Source: Lewinellaceae bacterium (GTDB taxonomy: Bacteria > Bacteroidota > Bacteroidia > Chitinophagales > Saprospiraceae). Taken from it: a DNA stretch of 64,000 bases. This document shows positions 25,650-34,363 of this stretch, piece by piece. Position 1 is the first letter of the stretch, and each line of letters starts with the position of its first letter. The notes under the pieces are model-generated. The model was not told the origin of the DNA. It made no database searches and was given only the letters and a program-made list of their open reading frames with translations. The position numbers were made by a program, and so were the translations under genes. The stretch lies in contig JACJYE010000007.1 in the NCBI GenBank assembly GCA_020636255.1, forward strand, positions 124,001 to 188,000, given 5' to 3'.

Positions 25650-26290
25650 GGTGAAAATAGAAAATCACTCATAACAAAGTGTGGACAGGATTTTGTGCTT
25701 TTTCCACATAGATATCCACATACTTTTGTTGCGGAAAGTTGAAAAATTGCATTGATTCCACATCCGCTACCTGGTTTTTGTGGAAAAAAACCTCCCTTTT
25801 TGTGAAACAATTTCTGCCTTTTTTCCTTGCCTATAGGGAAAATAATTCCGACCTTTGAAGGTTAGACGGCAGAGCCATATCTTGGCCAGTTTCCAACCCA
25901 ACTTAAATCTTGAATGATCGTTGAGCACTCCAAAAAAGGAGTCGCAGTGAGAAAACCACGGGTTATTTGCCTCAGTATGCCAACGTGCAAAGGCGCCAGC
26001 GCCAGGAAACATCCCAGCTTGAACCATTAGCAGGAGAGCAGCTCCTATCGAACAGGTATTATTGAAGTGGCAGGAAGATAGCCAGTATCCCTGCAAAAAA
26101 GGAACGTGCCTCAGAAGCCGCGCCTGAACTTGCGCTTCGCCCGAGCATGCCTGCAATTCAGCAGAGTGGCGTCGTGTTATGTTCAGCCCGGGATGGCCCC
26201 CGACAGCCAAAAGCCCTGTAGTTTTCCCGCCTATGGGAATTGAATAGACACTGTGAACACATACAATCAAAAAATAAAAAAGGCAGCAGG
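25650..26290. other. longest gene-free region, 641 bp
   Basis: The left part (25682-25789) carries five DnaA-box-like 9-mers. From about 25823 to 26245 lies a block with no convincing gene. A 167-codon open frame on the minus strand crosses it, but its codon use is unlike every real gene here and its product resembles no family I know. The block starts and ends with similar motifs: TTTTCCTTGCCTATAGGGAA at 25823-25842 and TTTTCCCGCCTATGGGAA at 26222-26239. Small hairpins such as ACTCC/GGAGT and AGGAG/CTCCT occur inside. It may be an origin-like or RNA-encoding region, or a decayed element. Confidence 0.5.
25682..25789. other. cluster of DnaA-box-like sequences
   Basis: Within 108 bases there are TTTTCCACA at 25702-25710 (+), ATATCCACA at 25714-25722 (+) and TTTTCCACA at 25781-25789 (-), each one base from the DnaA box TTATCCACA. 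Weaker matches are CTGTCCACA at 25682-25690 (-) and GATTCCACA at 25756-25764 (+). The surroundings are AT-rich. This is the arrangement expected of an origin of replication or a DnaA-titrating or DnaA-regulated site. Gene orientation around it does not show a clear strand switch. Confidence 0.4.
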
Positions 26291-27313
26291 ATGACTTTTA
26301 AAATCATTTTTTCCGGCCAGTTGGAGTTCGGTACCGAACGCAGCTTCGAGCGCATGGTAGAATTGTTTGCCCATCGCGCAGAAAACTACTATCGGAATGT
26401 ATTGCTCATCAAATCGGAGGATATCTTTAAACAGGAGACCTGTACCCTGGAGATCCCCCGGCTCATTATTGCAGCAGCTACCGAAAAAGAGTGGAAAAAC
26501 ACCATTAACATCCTGGAATTTGTCGTCGATTACGCTATTGCCGGAGGCATGAGCGCCTGGATGATCAACGACGGGCAGGTCGTCAAATACCGGCACCTGG
26601 AGCCTAACAGCGATAAAGCCGCCATACAGGCCTTCCTGCACGGGCGCGAGCTGGTTAAGGAATCGGGCCGCGAAGAAGAGGCCAAAAAGGCCCTTAGCCG
26701 CGCCATCGAAAAGTTCGAGCGCCACGCCAAAGCTTACGAACGCCGGGGTTTTGTCAACTACCAGCTGCGCAACTATAAAGACGCAGCCTACGATTACTCC
26801 AAAAGCATCGATATCAACCCCCTGGCCGCCGAGCCCTACCTGGGGCGGGCCCTGGTTAAAATGGCCCAGGAAGACTACCGGGCCGCTACGGCCGACCTGG
26901 AACAGGCCATCAAAGGGTCGATCCCCCTGCAGCCTATGCACTGGCAGGCGCGCCGCATAAAAGCGGAATGCCACCTGAAACTGGAAGAATACGAAAAAGC
27001 AGCCCAGGAACTGAAATTCGTCACCCGGCGGGGGTTCTCAGCCGACGACCCCAACTTCAAGTGGCGGAAAAGGGCCCTGTACAACTACGGCCGCTCGCTG
27101 CTCGAAACCGGCAAGTTCACTGAGGCCGTGGCCGCCTTCGATGAAGCGATGAAGATCACGGATAGCCCCATAGATATACCCGATGCCGAACAGCTGCTAT
27201 ACCGCGGCCTCGCCCTGATGAAAGCCGGTAAGACAGGCTTTAAGAAGGATTGGCAGGAAGCCGCCAGCCAGGGTTCCAAAAAGGCCGCCGAGCTACTGCA
27301 GGAAGCCGCCTGA
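26291..27313 (+). CDS. tetratricopeptide-repeat protein
   Basis: A 340-residue cytosolic protein. The first 115 residues form a small alpha/beta domain I do not recognise (start MTFKIIFSGQLEFGTERSFE). Residues from about 125 to the end are TPR helices, including KAYERRGFVNYQLRNYKDAA, AEPYLGRALVKMAQEDYRAA and RALYNYGRSLLETGKFTEAV. No signal peptide is present. I chose the ATG at 26291, preceded by a purine-rich AGGCAGCAGG; an upstream in-frame TTG adds only poly-Lys-like leader. A strong terminator 56 bases downstream makes it a single-gene transcript. Confidence 0.8.
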   Translation: MTFKIIFSGQLEFGTERSFERMVELFAHRAENYYRNVLLIKSEDIFKQETCTLEIPRLIIAAATEKEWKNTINILEFVVDYAIAGGMSAWMINDGQVVKYRHLEPNSDKAAIQAFLHGRELVKESGREEEAKKALSRAIEKFERHAKAYERRGFVNYQLRNYKDAAYDYSKSIDINPLAAEPYLGRALVKMAQEDYRAATADLEQAIKGSIPLQPMHWQARRIKAECHLKLEEYEKAAQELKFVTRRGFSADDPNFKWRKRALYNYGRSLLETGKFTEAVAAFDEAMKITDSPIDIPDAEQLLYRGLALMKAGKTGFKKDWQEAASQGSKKAAELLQEAA

Positions 27314-27368
27314 ACCCACCTCCTGCCACCATCGGGAAAAATATTTTGGAATAAGACTTATTGATATG

Positions 27369-27398
27369 GCCGTTGAAGCATGCTTCAACGGCTTTTTT
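27369..27398 (+). terminator. strong intrinsic terminator after the TPR gene
   Basis: A perfect 24-base palindrome (27369-27392, arms GCCGTTGAAGCA and TGCTTCAACGGC) is followed by six T residues. It separates the TPR gene from the PorE-like gene. Confidence 0.85.
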
Positions 27399-27495
27399 AT
27401 GCCCTCACCCGAAAGACAGTTATGTTTGCGAACCCTTTACACCCCGGCCACAAAATTGCCGGCCTGGGAATTCGTTTTAATACAAATTCGCACTA

Positions 27496-29436
27496 ATGAT
27501 ACCCAAGCACGCGATATTGTTGTTGTTCGCCCTTTGGGCCTCCGGCTTTGCCCAGGCCCAAAGCTACCATACGGAAAAGGATGTAGACAAAAAGGCGCTT
27601 AAACTGTACGAAGAGGCCAAAACCCACCTCAACGCTTCCCGCTACGAGGAGGCCCGCGAGGCGTTGGAAAAAACCTTGAAAAAAACACCCGATTTTATCG
27701 ATGCCCGCCTGATGTACGCCGACCTTCTGCTGCAGGGCAAGGCCTACCAACAGGCCCGGGCCGAGTTTGAGGCCGCCATCGCCCTGGCGCCCGATTACGC
27801 CCCCCTGGCCTATTTCTTTCTGGCCCAGGCCGCATTCAATATGCAGGACTACGAGGCCGCCATGGGGCCGCTCCGGAAATACCTGGCTTCGGGTAAGGCC
27901 CGCGGCAACCGGAAGGAAGAAGCTTCCCACCTGCTGGCCAGCGCCTCTTTTGCTGCCGAAGCGATCAAACACCCGGTGCCTTTCGACCCCAAAAGCCTGG
28001 GGCCCAATATCAATACGCCGCAACCCGAATACCTCCCTTCCCTTAGCGCCGATGGGCAACTCCTCGCCTATACCACCCGCACCGGGGGGCGAAACGAAGA
28101 CATCTACATCAGCCACCTTGTGGCCGGCCAATGGCAGGTAGGCCAGCCGCTGGACGCGCTCAACACGCCGGCCAACGACAGCAGCCCCAGCATATCCGCC
28201 AACGGCAAAGCTATGGTCTTCGCCCGCAACGGGCAAAACAACAATTTCGACCTCTATTTTTCCGAACAGCAAAACGGCTCCTGGCCACCGCCACAGCGCC
28301 TGCCGCCCCCCGTCAATACAAACGCCTGGGAATCGCAGCCTTCGCTTTCCGCCGACGGCCGCGAACTATACTTCACCAGCGACCGCCCCGGAGGGCAGGG
28401 CCGGCTCGACCTCTGGGTAAGCCGCCTCCAAACTGATGGCAGCTGGGGCATACCCGAAAACCTGGGCCCGGCCATCAATTCCGCGCTCAACGAACAGGCC
28501 CCCTTTATCCACCCCGACGGGCAGACCCTCTACTTTATGTCGAAGGGGCACCCCGGCTTCGGCCAGTACGACCTCTTCCTCTCGCGCAGGCAGCCCGACG
28601 GCAGCTGGGGGCAGCCCCAAAACCTGGGGTATCCCATCAATACAGCTAACAACGAAGGCGCCCTGATCGTCAGCCTCGACGGCGCAACCGCCTATTTCGA
28701 TACCGACATGCTGGGGCCAACCAGCGAACACCAGGAAATGGGCAATGCCGACCTCTTCAGCTTCGAACTTTACGCCGGCGCCCGCCCGCAACCCGCAACC
28801 TATGTCAGGGTGCTCGTCAGAGACGCCGCTACAAAACGGCCGCTCAGGGCCAAGTTGGATGTGGTGAAACTCAAAAATGGCTCACCCCTGGCTTCCGGCC
28901 ATGCCGATGAGAAAGGTGCGTATCTCGCCGTATTGCCCATAGGCGAAGATTACGCGCTCAACGCTTCCCAAACGGGCTACCTTTTCCATTCGGAAAATTT
29001 TGCCCTATCGAAAACCAGCACTATCACCGAGCCTTTTGTCATGGAAATAGAACTGCGGCCGATCCCGCCGCCAGGAGCTTCAGAAGTGGCAGGCGCCGGG
29101 CCCGTCATCCTGAAGAACGTATTCTTCGAAACCGCCTCCGCTGAGCTGCGCCCTGAATCCACAGTAGAACTGAACCGCCTGGTAGCACTCCTGGAAGAAA
29201 ACCCAGGCCTGAAGATCAGGGTCAACGGCCATACGGATGATGTTGGATCTGAAGCCGACAACCAAAAGCTATCGGAGGCGCGCGCAAAAGCAGTATACGA
29301 TTATCTGGTGGCCCACGGCATCGGCGCATCCAGGCTGGCCTACAAAGGTTTCGGAGAGTCGCAGCCCATTGCTTCCAATGCGACGGAAGCAGGCCGCCAG
29401 CTCAACAGAAGGACGGAATTTCAGGCCATAGATTGA
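27496..29436 (+). CDS. TPR / beta-propeller / carboxypeptidase-regulatory-like / OmpA-C protein (PorE-like)
   Basis: A 646-residue exported protein with four modules. A signal peptide ending AQAQS is followed by TPR helices (about residues 30-145), a PD40/WD40-type propeller (about 165-430, with repeated LSADGQLLAYTT and SADGRELYFTSDRPGG blades), a CarboxypepD_reg-like beta-sandwich (about 435-515) and an OmpA_C peptidoglycan-binding domain (about 530-646, NGHTDDVGSEADNQKLS and RLAYKGFGES). PorE of the type IX secretion system has this domain order. Unlike PorE, no lipobox cysteine is visible, so it would be a soluble periplasmic or differently anchored protein. Paralogues of this design are common in the phylum. 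Confidence 0.88.
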   Translation: MIPKHAILLLFALWASGFAQAQSYHTEKDVDKKALKLYEEAKTHLNASRYEEAREALEKTLKKTPDFIDARLMYADLLLQGKAYQQARAEFEAAIALAPDYAPLAYFFLAQAAFNMQDYEAAMGPLRKYLASGKARGNRKEEASHLLASASFAAEAIKHPVPFDPKSLGPNINTPQPEYLPSLSADGQLLAYTTRTGGRNEDIYISHLVAGQWQVGQPLDALNTPANDSSPSISANGKAMVFARNGQNNNFDLYFSEQQNGSWPPPQRLPPPVNTNAWESQPSLSADGRELYFTSDRPGGQGRLDLWVSRLQTDGSWGIPENLGPAINSALNEQAPFIHPDGQTLYFMSKGHPGFGQYDLFLSRRQPDGSWGQPQNLGYPINTANNEGALIVSLDGATAYFDTDMLGPTSEHQEMGNADLFSFELYAGARPQPATYVRVLVRDAATKRPLRAKLDVVKLKNGSPLASGHADEKGAYLAVLPIGEDYALNASQTGYLFHSENFALSKTSTITEPFVMEIELRPIPPPGASEVAGAGPVILKNVFFETASAELRPESTVELNRLVALLEENPGLKIRVNGHTDDVGSEADNQKLSEARAKAVYDYLVAHGIGASRLAYKGFGESQPIASNATEAGRQLNRRTEFQAID

Positions 29437-29444
29437 GGGCAGGG

Positions 29445-31181
29445 CTATTTTCTGCTGCGCTTTTCCTTACTACCGGCCTGGTCTGCAGCAAGCTGGTGCA
29501 GGTTCTCTTCCCGCAGGTACGGGTGCAGCCAGTTGACACATTCCTCGAACGTATCAAAGATGAAGGCATCGGAGATAAGGCCCGGTACGAGGCGAATGCG
29601 CTCGAACATATCCTTGGGTTGCCCGTGAAGCCCGGTGAAGGCCACTACGATGCCCTGGCCTAGCAGATCCTGCACCGCTTCTTCCATAGCGTACAGCCCT
29701 GACTGGTCGACATAGGGTACCCGATCCATCCGCATTACGACGACCTTGATATCGGGTAAGGCCTTAACCAGCTCCTGGAAACGGGATGCAAAGCCGAAAA
29801 ACAAAGGCCCGTCGAGGTGTTTGATATAAACCTTGTTGCCTACCTGGCTGATGATATCGCCCTCGTCGCTCCAGGGCACCTCCCGGGAATAATCTTTGAG
29901 AGGCGCCGACTGCGTCTTGTGCTCCACCACGTCCGAGATCTTTTTCATAAACAACAGGGAGGAAAGCACCATGCCTACCCCGACGGCTATGAGCAGGTCG
30001 ACAAAAACAGTGAGCAAAAGCACAGCTATCATAACCAAAGCGTCGGAGCGGGGCACTTCCCGTATATGCCGGATGCCTTTATAATCAATGATGCCAATGC
30101 CGACCGTGATCAGGATGCCCGCCAGAACGGCATTGGGGATATGCCCGACCAGGCTACCCAGCCCCAGCAATATCACCAGCAACAGGAGCCCTGCCACGAT
30201 GCCTGATATCCTGGTCTTGCCACCTGCATTAGCATTGATAACGGTGCGCATGGTGGCGCCCGCCCCGGGCAGGCCGCCGATGAGCGCCGACCCCATATTG
30301 CCGAGCCCCTGCCCGATGAGCTCCCGGTCGCTATGGTGCTTCGTTTTCGTAATATTATCGGCAACCACTGAGGTGAGCAGGGAATCGATAGCGCCGAGGA
30401 AAGCGAGCGTGAGGGCGTATTCGACGATCACTACCACGTGCCTGAAATCCGAGAAGATCTCAAAAAAGGCAAATTGGAAGCTAGGCAGCCCGGTGGGAAT
30501 AGGGCCGCCGCTGTTGAGGCGCAACACATCGCCGGAGGGGATCAGGAAAAAGGCCGCCAGCGACACCACGATAAGGGCCACCAGCGTGCTGGGCACGGCT
30601 TTGGTCATACGAGGCACCAGGTAGATCAGGCCTATCGTGAGGATGGCCACGCCGACAGAAAAAAAGTTAACCGCCTCAGGTATCTTGTGGATGGCCCGGA
30701 TCGTGCCCAGCGGCCCGCCGGCGGGAGCCGACATGCCAAAGAAGGGAAAGATCTGGGTAATAATGATGATAACCCCTATACCGCTCATGAAGCCGGACAC
30801 GACGGGATAGGGGATGTATTTCACATAGGTGCCCAGCCGGATGACGCCGAGCAGGGCCTCGAGGGCGCCGGCCAGAAAAAAAGTAGCGATGATCAGCGGA
30901 TAGGCGGCTTCCAGGCTGCCGGCATAGCTGATGGCATCGGCAATGACCAGAGCCGAAACAACAGTCATAGGCGCCGTTGGCCCGCTGATCTGGATGGGTG
31001 TGCCGCCGAAAAATGCAGCCAGAATACCCAATGCTATGGCGCCGTATAAGCCTGCGATAGCCCCCATCTCCGTTTGCTCACCGAAGGCCAATGCCAATGG
31101 AAGTGCTACGATGCCGGCGGTTATGCCACCGAAAAAATCACCCCGGAAATTGGAAAAGTCAAATCGTAGTAGCTTTAGCAT
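29445..31181 (-). CDS. SulP family anion transporter with STAS domain
   Basis: A 578-residue protein with 10-12 transmembrane helices, the SulP pattern QISGPTAPMTVV near residue 75 and a C-terminal STAS domain (about 440-560). The gene directly upstream in transcription order encodes a beta-carbonic anhydrase, a pairing that in other bacteria marks SulP proteins taking up bicarbonate rather than sulfate. I chose the ATG at 31181; an earlier in-frame Met at 31223 falls in a GC-rich hairpin. The 102-bp gap to the anhydrase holds a strong hairpin (GCACGG/CCGTGC arms) and a seven-T run, possibly tuning expression of the second gene. Confidence 0.88.
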   Translation of the reverse strand: MLKLLRFDFSNFRGDFFGGITAGIVALPLALAFGEQTEMGAIAGLYGAIALGILAAFFGGTPIQISGPTAPMTVVSALVIADAISYAGSLEAAYPLIIATFFLAGALEALLGVIRLGTYVKYIPYPVVSGFMSGIGVIIIITQIFPFFGMSAPAGGPLGTIRAIHKIPEAVNFFSVGVAILTIGLIYLVPRMTKAVPSTLVALIVVSLAAFFLIPSGDVLRLNSGGPIPTGLPSFQFAFFEIFSDFRHVVVIVEYALTLAFLGAIDSLLTSVVADNITKTKHHSDRELIGQGLGNMGSALIGGLPGAGATMRTVINANAGGKTRISGIVAGLLLLVILLGLGSLVGHIPNAVLAGILITVGIGIIDYKGIRHIREVPRSDALVMIAVLLLTVFVDLLIAVGVGMVLSSLLFMKKISDVVEHKTQSAPLKDYSREVPWSDEGDIISQVGNKVYIKHLDGPLFFGFASRFQELVKALPDIKVVVMRMDRVPYVDQSGLYAMEEAVQDLLGQGIVVAFTGLHGQPKDMFERIRLVPGLISDAFIFDTFEECVNWLHPYLREENLHQLAADQAGSKEKRSRK

Positions 31182-31283
31182 GTTTCTCCAGTATTTTTTT
31201 CCGTAAAAAAAGGAGGGCGCCACGCCAGGGCACGGCCGGCGGGTGCCTGTATGCCCGCGCCAGCCACCGTGCGTAAAGGCAGG

Positions 31284-31925
31284 CTATTCGAGGTTGTCGA
31301 ATTCGTAAATGGGGTGCCCCAGCGAAGAATTGGGGGCTAGGTCGAGGAGCGGCCGGATAATGCCGTCGGCCAGGTCGTATACCCAGCCGTGGAGGTGGGG
31401 CGCCTGGCGGTTTTTCCAGGAGCGCTGGATGATGGACGTTTTGGCAAGGTTGTAGGTTTGCTCCATCACGTTGGCCTCAATGAGCTTGTTCAGGCGGCCT
31501 TCTTCTGAAGCCAGGCTGTCGATCTCGGCCTGATGGTAGCGGTAAACGTCTTTAATATGGCGTATCCATTTATTGATGAGCCCGAACGAATGCTGGGACA
31601 TGGCGGCCTTCACCCCCCCACAGCCGTAATGGCCGCAGACGATGATGTGTTCGATCTGAAGTACTTCGACCGCATATTGCACCACGCTGAGCATATTGAG
31701 GTCGGTATGGATCACCAGATTTGCCACATTGCGGTGGATGAATATCTCACCCGGTTGTGTTTGTGTGATCTCGTTGGGCGGCACCCGGCTGTCGGAACAC
31801 CCGATCCAGAGGAATTTCGGCCTTTGGATGTCCACCAGGCGCTGGAAGAATTCCGGGTCCTGGCCGATCTTGTCTTTGGCCCAGGCTTTGTTTTCCTCTA
31901 ACAACTTCTCGTACGATTTGATCAT
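31284..31925 (-). CDS. can: beta-class carbonic anhydrase
   Basis: A 213-residue zinc enzyme that interconverts CO2 and bicarbonate. The zinc ligands are Cys43, Asp45, His99 and Cys102, in GCSDSRVPP and VCGHYGCGG; Asp45-Arg47 forms the catalytic dyad. It is the first gene of a probable two-gene unit with the SulP transporter. A structured RNA with an intrinsic terminator lies 178-235 bases upstream on the same strand and could be either the end of the antiporter transcript or a leader of this unit. Confidence 0.95.
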   Translation of the reverse strand: MIKSYEKLLEENKAWAKDKIGQDPEFFQRLVDIQRPKFLWIGCSDSRVPPNEITQTQPGEIFIHRNVANLVIHTDLNMLSVVQYAVEVLQIEHIIVCGHYGCGGVKAAMSQHSFGLINKWIRHIKDVYRYHQAEIDSLASEEGRLNKLIEANVMEQTYNLAKTSIIQRSWKNRQAPHLHGWVYDLADGIIRPLLDLAPNSSLGHPIYEFDNLE

Positions 31926-32102
31926 GCTATTTTAAGGTGTTGGTTATATGAGTAGCCGTTTGTGGGAAAACATACCCTCATGTGCCTCTAAACTAAGAAA
32001 AAATCCCTATCCCTACACCTCAGTAAAGGTAATACTATCTTTCTAGTCGGCACATTTTCCAAAAACCTCCTTATTCTCCAGGCCCGGTTGGTTGGTTTAC
32101 CC

Positions 32103-32133
32103 AAAAAAAGAGAGGCTACAAGGGTAACCTCTC
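32103..32133 (-). terminator. intrinsic terminator, minus strand
   Basis: On the minus strand GAGAGG, TAC, a CCTT loop, GTA and CCTCTC form a nine-pair stem with one mismatch, followed by seven T residues. It would stop transcripts arriving from the antiporter gene or from within the 250-bp spacer. Confidence 0.7.
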
Positions 32134-32200
32134 CTCTAAAAGCCTCAGTCACCATGCGAATTCTAACCGCATTTCGGCATGCCGGAACGCGGCAGAATCG
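32103..32200 (-). ncRNA. candidate structured RNA (leader, 3' UTR or small RNA)
   Basis: Read leftwards, a 39-nt extended hairpin (arms ATTCT/AGAAT, CCGC/GCGG, CGGC/GCCG nested around an AT loop, 32160-32198) is followed after about 26 nt by the intrinsic terminator. No protein-coding frame fits. It may be the processed 3' end of the antiporter mRNA, a separate RNA, or an attenuator of the carbonic anhydrase-SulP unit; its promoter cannot be placed with confidence. Confidence 0.35.
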
Positions 32201-32354
32201 AAATAGAGAATTGCAAATAAAGTCTATAACTCAATAACATGACGAAGCGAATACAGCTTTGGGCTTCGCCAGCCCATACAATAGTAAACCTATTTTTTTC
32301 AAACAGCCTACAAAATAATTTGTTCTTGGCAACCTTTGCTTTTTGCCCTGCCGG

Positions 32355-34205
32355 TTACGGTTGTGTAGAAGGGAATTCCAGTTTCTTACCCAGGTAAACG
32401 AAAGCAAAGCCTTCCCGCACCGCTACCTCATCCAGGTGGGAAGGGATGATCTCCAGTGAGCCAGTATCCGTTTTTATAAAAAGCGGGGCCGTATGGTTGT
32501 CGCGGGCAGTGAGTTCCAGGTAATGTTCCAGTTCGCCGTTTGACGTAACCGGTATTTCATGGATCAGGGGGTAATCCCTAGCCACTTCGTTGAGGTTCAG
32601 GAAATCGTCGGTATAGGAAAAGAGGCCCTGCTGCGGGAGTTCGCTGCGGTTTTTCTTGAGCTCTTCGGGGGTGATGAGCCGGAAAGTGCCGTTTTCGCCG
32701 AAGCCCTTCTGATATTTCCGCACCACGTACTGGTTTACATCGGGGCTGCTGGTCATAGCGACCATATACCCCATGTCCAGTAGTTCGAAATATTCGCCAA
32801 GGTCGTCGGTGTAGATATTGGCCAGAAACGCTTCCAGGCCTACCTCCCTGGCCCTTTTTACGCTGGTTTCGTTATTGTCGATCAAAACGACATGGCGGTT
32901 GTTCTCCTGCAGGTATTTCCCGATGGCCCTTGCAGCGCCGTTGGCGCCGATAAGCAGTACGCCCGCCGAAACATCCTGGGTTACCTTTAACAACCTGGCC
33001 ACCAAACGCGCCGTCGTAGCGTTCAGCAATACCGTGCCCAGCACGATCAGGAACACCAGCGGCGTCAGGTATTCCGCATCGGCCACCGGCGGCGACTCGG
33101 CAGCCAGGGTGATGCCAAAGAGGGACGCGATACCGGCGGCGACGATGCCCCGCGGCCCAACCCACGAAATGAACAGCTTCTCGCGCAGCCGCAAGCCCGA
33201 CCCTATGGTGCTGAGAAAGACCCCCAACGGGCGCAGCAATAGTGCTATGATCGCAAAAAGCCCCAGTGGGCGCCAGTTATCCAGTATGATATCAACATCT
33301 GCCTGGTCGATATTAGCGGCAAGGATGATGAACAGGATGGATATGAGCAGAACGCTGAGCGACTCCTTGAACGACAGGATCTCTTTCAGCCTGGGCACCT
33401 CCATATTGCCCAGCACCATCCCCATCACAACGACGGACAACAGGCCCGACTCATGGGCCAGCCAGTGGGAAAAGACGAACACGCCCAGCACGAGCGCCAG
33501 CGTAAACACGTTGAGCAGGTATTGCGGGATGAGCTCCGATTTGATCATCAGGTACAACGCATAGGCCGAGGCCGTTCCCACCGCCACCCCGAGCAGCAAT
33601 ACCTGGAAAAAAGAAATAAAAACGTGCGACGTAACCTCCATACTCCAGTGGGCCGATCGGATGAACTCGAACACCAGCACCGCTACCAGCGCTCCGAGCG
33701 GGTCGATAAGGATGCCTTCCCATTTCAGTACTGCCGACACATTGCGGTTCAGCGGCACATTCTGAAGGATCGGCGCAATAACGGTGGGCCCTGTTACGAT
33801 GACAAGGCTGGCGAAGAGAAAGGAAATGGCCCAGCTGAGCTGCATGACATAATGTGCGGCCAGGCCTGCGCCGAAAAAAGTAGTGATAGAGCCAATGGTG
33901 ATCAGCTTCAGGATATCGGGGCCGACCAGGGCCGCTTCGCGCCGCTTAAGGGTGAGGCCCCCTTCGAATAAAATGATGCCTATCGCCAGCGACACGAAAG
34001 AAAAGAGGTACCTCTCGGGGAATATGCCGCCGCCATCCTGATACATGGGCTCGATGAGCTTGCGGCCATCATCTGTAAAAAAAGTAGAGGCCGGCCCGAC
34101 GGCCAGCCCGATGATGATAAGCGGCAGAATGGCCGGCACGCGGATGCGCCAGGCGATCCACTGTGCCAGAATGCCCAGAATGATGATGCCGGCCAGTTCA
34201 AACAT
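32355..34205 (-). CDS. sodium:proton (cation:proton) antiporter with TrkA-N domain
   Basis: A 616-residue protein. Residues 1-385 contain about 12 membrane helices of the CPA family, with TGPTVIAPIL and WEGILIDPLGA in the places of the ion-binding helix motifs of NhaP-type exchangers. Residues from about 395 form a TrkA-N Rossmann domain (VLLIGANGAARAIGKYLQE), which in related proteins binds NAD(H) and gates transport. A further soluble tail of about 110 residues follows. It is transcribed alone, divergently from prfC, with a long 3' region ending in an intrinsic terminator. Confidence 0.88.
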   Translation of the reverse strand: MFELAGIIILGILAQWIAWRIRVPAILPLIIIGLAVGPASTFFTDDGRKLIEPMYQDGGGIFPERYLFSFVSLAIGIILFEGGLTLKRREAALVGPDILKLITIGSITTFFGAGLAAHYVMQLSWAISFLFASLVIVTGPTVIAPILQNVPLNRNVSAVLKWEGILIDPLGALVAVLVFEFIRSAHWSMEVTSHVFISFFQVLLLGVAVGTASAYALYLMIKSELIPQYLLNVFTLALVLGVFVFSHWLAHESGLLSVVVMGMVLGNMEVPRLKEILSFKESLSVLLISILFIILAANIDQADVDIILDNWRPLGLFAIIALLLRPLGVFLSTIGSGLRLREKLFISWVGPRGIVAAGIASLFGITLAAESPPVADAEYLTPLVFLIVLGTVLLNATTARLVARLLKVTQDVSAGVLLIGANGAARAIGKYLQENNRHVVLIDNNETSVKRAREVGLEAFLANIYTDDLGEYFELLDMGYMVAMTSSPDVNQYVVRKYQKGFGENGTFRLITPEELKKNRSELPQQGLFSYTDDFLNLNEVARDYPLIHEIPVTSNGELEHYLELTARDNHTAPLFIKTDTGSLEIIPSHLDEVAVREGFAFVYLGKKLEFPSTQP

Positions 34206-34324
34206 CAGTATTGGTTTGCTCGGTATCCAAAATAAGGAACTTTTGCCGAAAAGCTGTTGCGCCGGATAAATTTGCCCTATAGTTCCTGCTTTTTTCAGCC
34301 CACCGTTTTTCAGCCCGATTTTAT

Positions 34325-34332
34325 TACCTTTG
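34325..34332 (+). promoter_or_regulatory. putative promoter -7 element for prfC
   Basis: TACCTTTG matches TAnnTTTG exactly, 31 bases before the prfC ATG. No clear TTG is present about 20 bases upstream. Confidence 0.45.
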
Positions 34333-34363
34333 CCCCTCGCAAAAAGCGCGCAAGCAGGCCATT

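Larger units (their letters stand above)
31926..32354. other. intergenic region of 429 bp with a structured leftward RNA
   Basis: Between the antiporter stop and the carbonic anhydrase start lie an extended hairpin (32160-32198) and a minus-strand terminator (32103-32133). The rest, including the 175 bases before the carbonic anhydrase ATG, shows no gene and no perfect promoter box. Confidence 0.55.

Noticed and set aside
25767..26270. 167-codon open frame on the minus strand
   Set aside because: Codon use differs from every confirmed gene, and its end runs across the DnaA-box cluster. I treat the region as non-coding with an open question.
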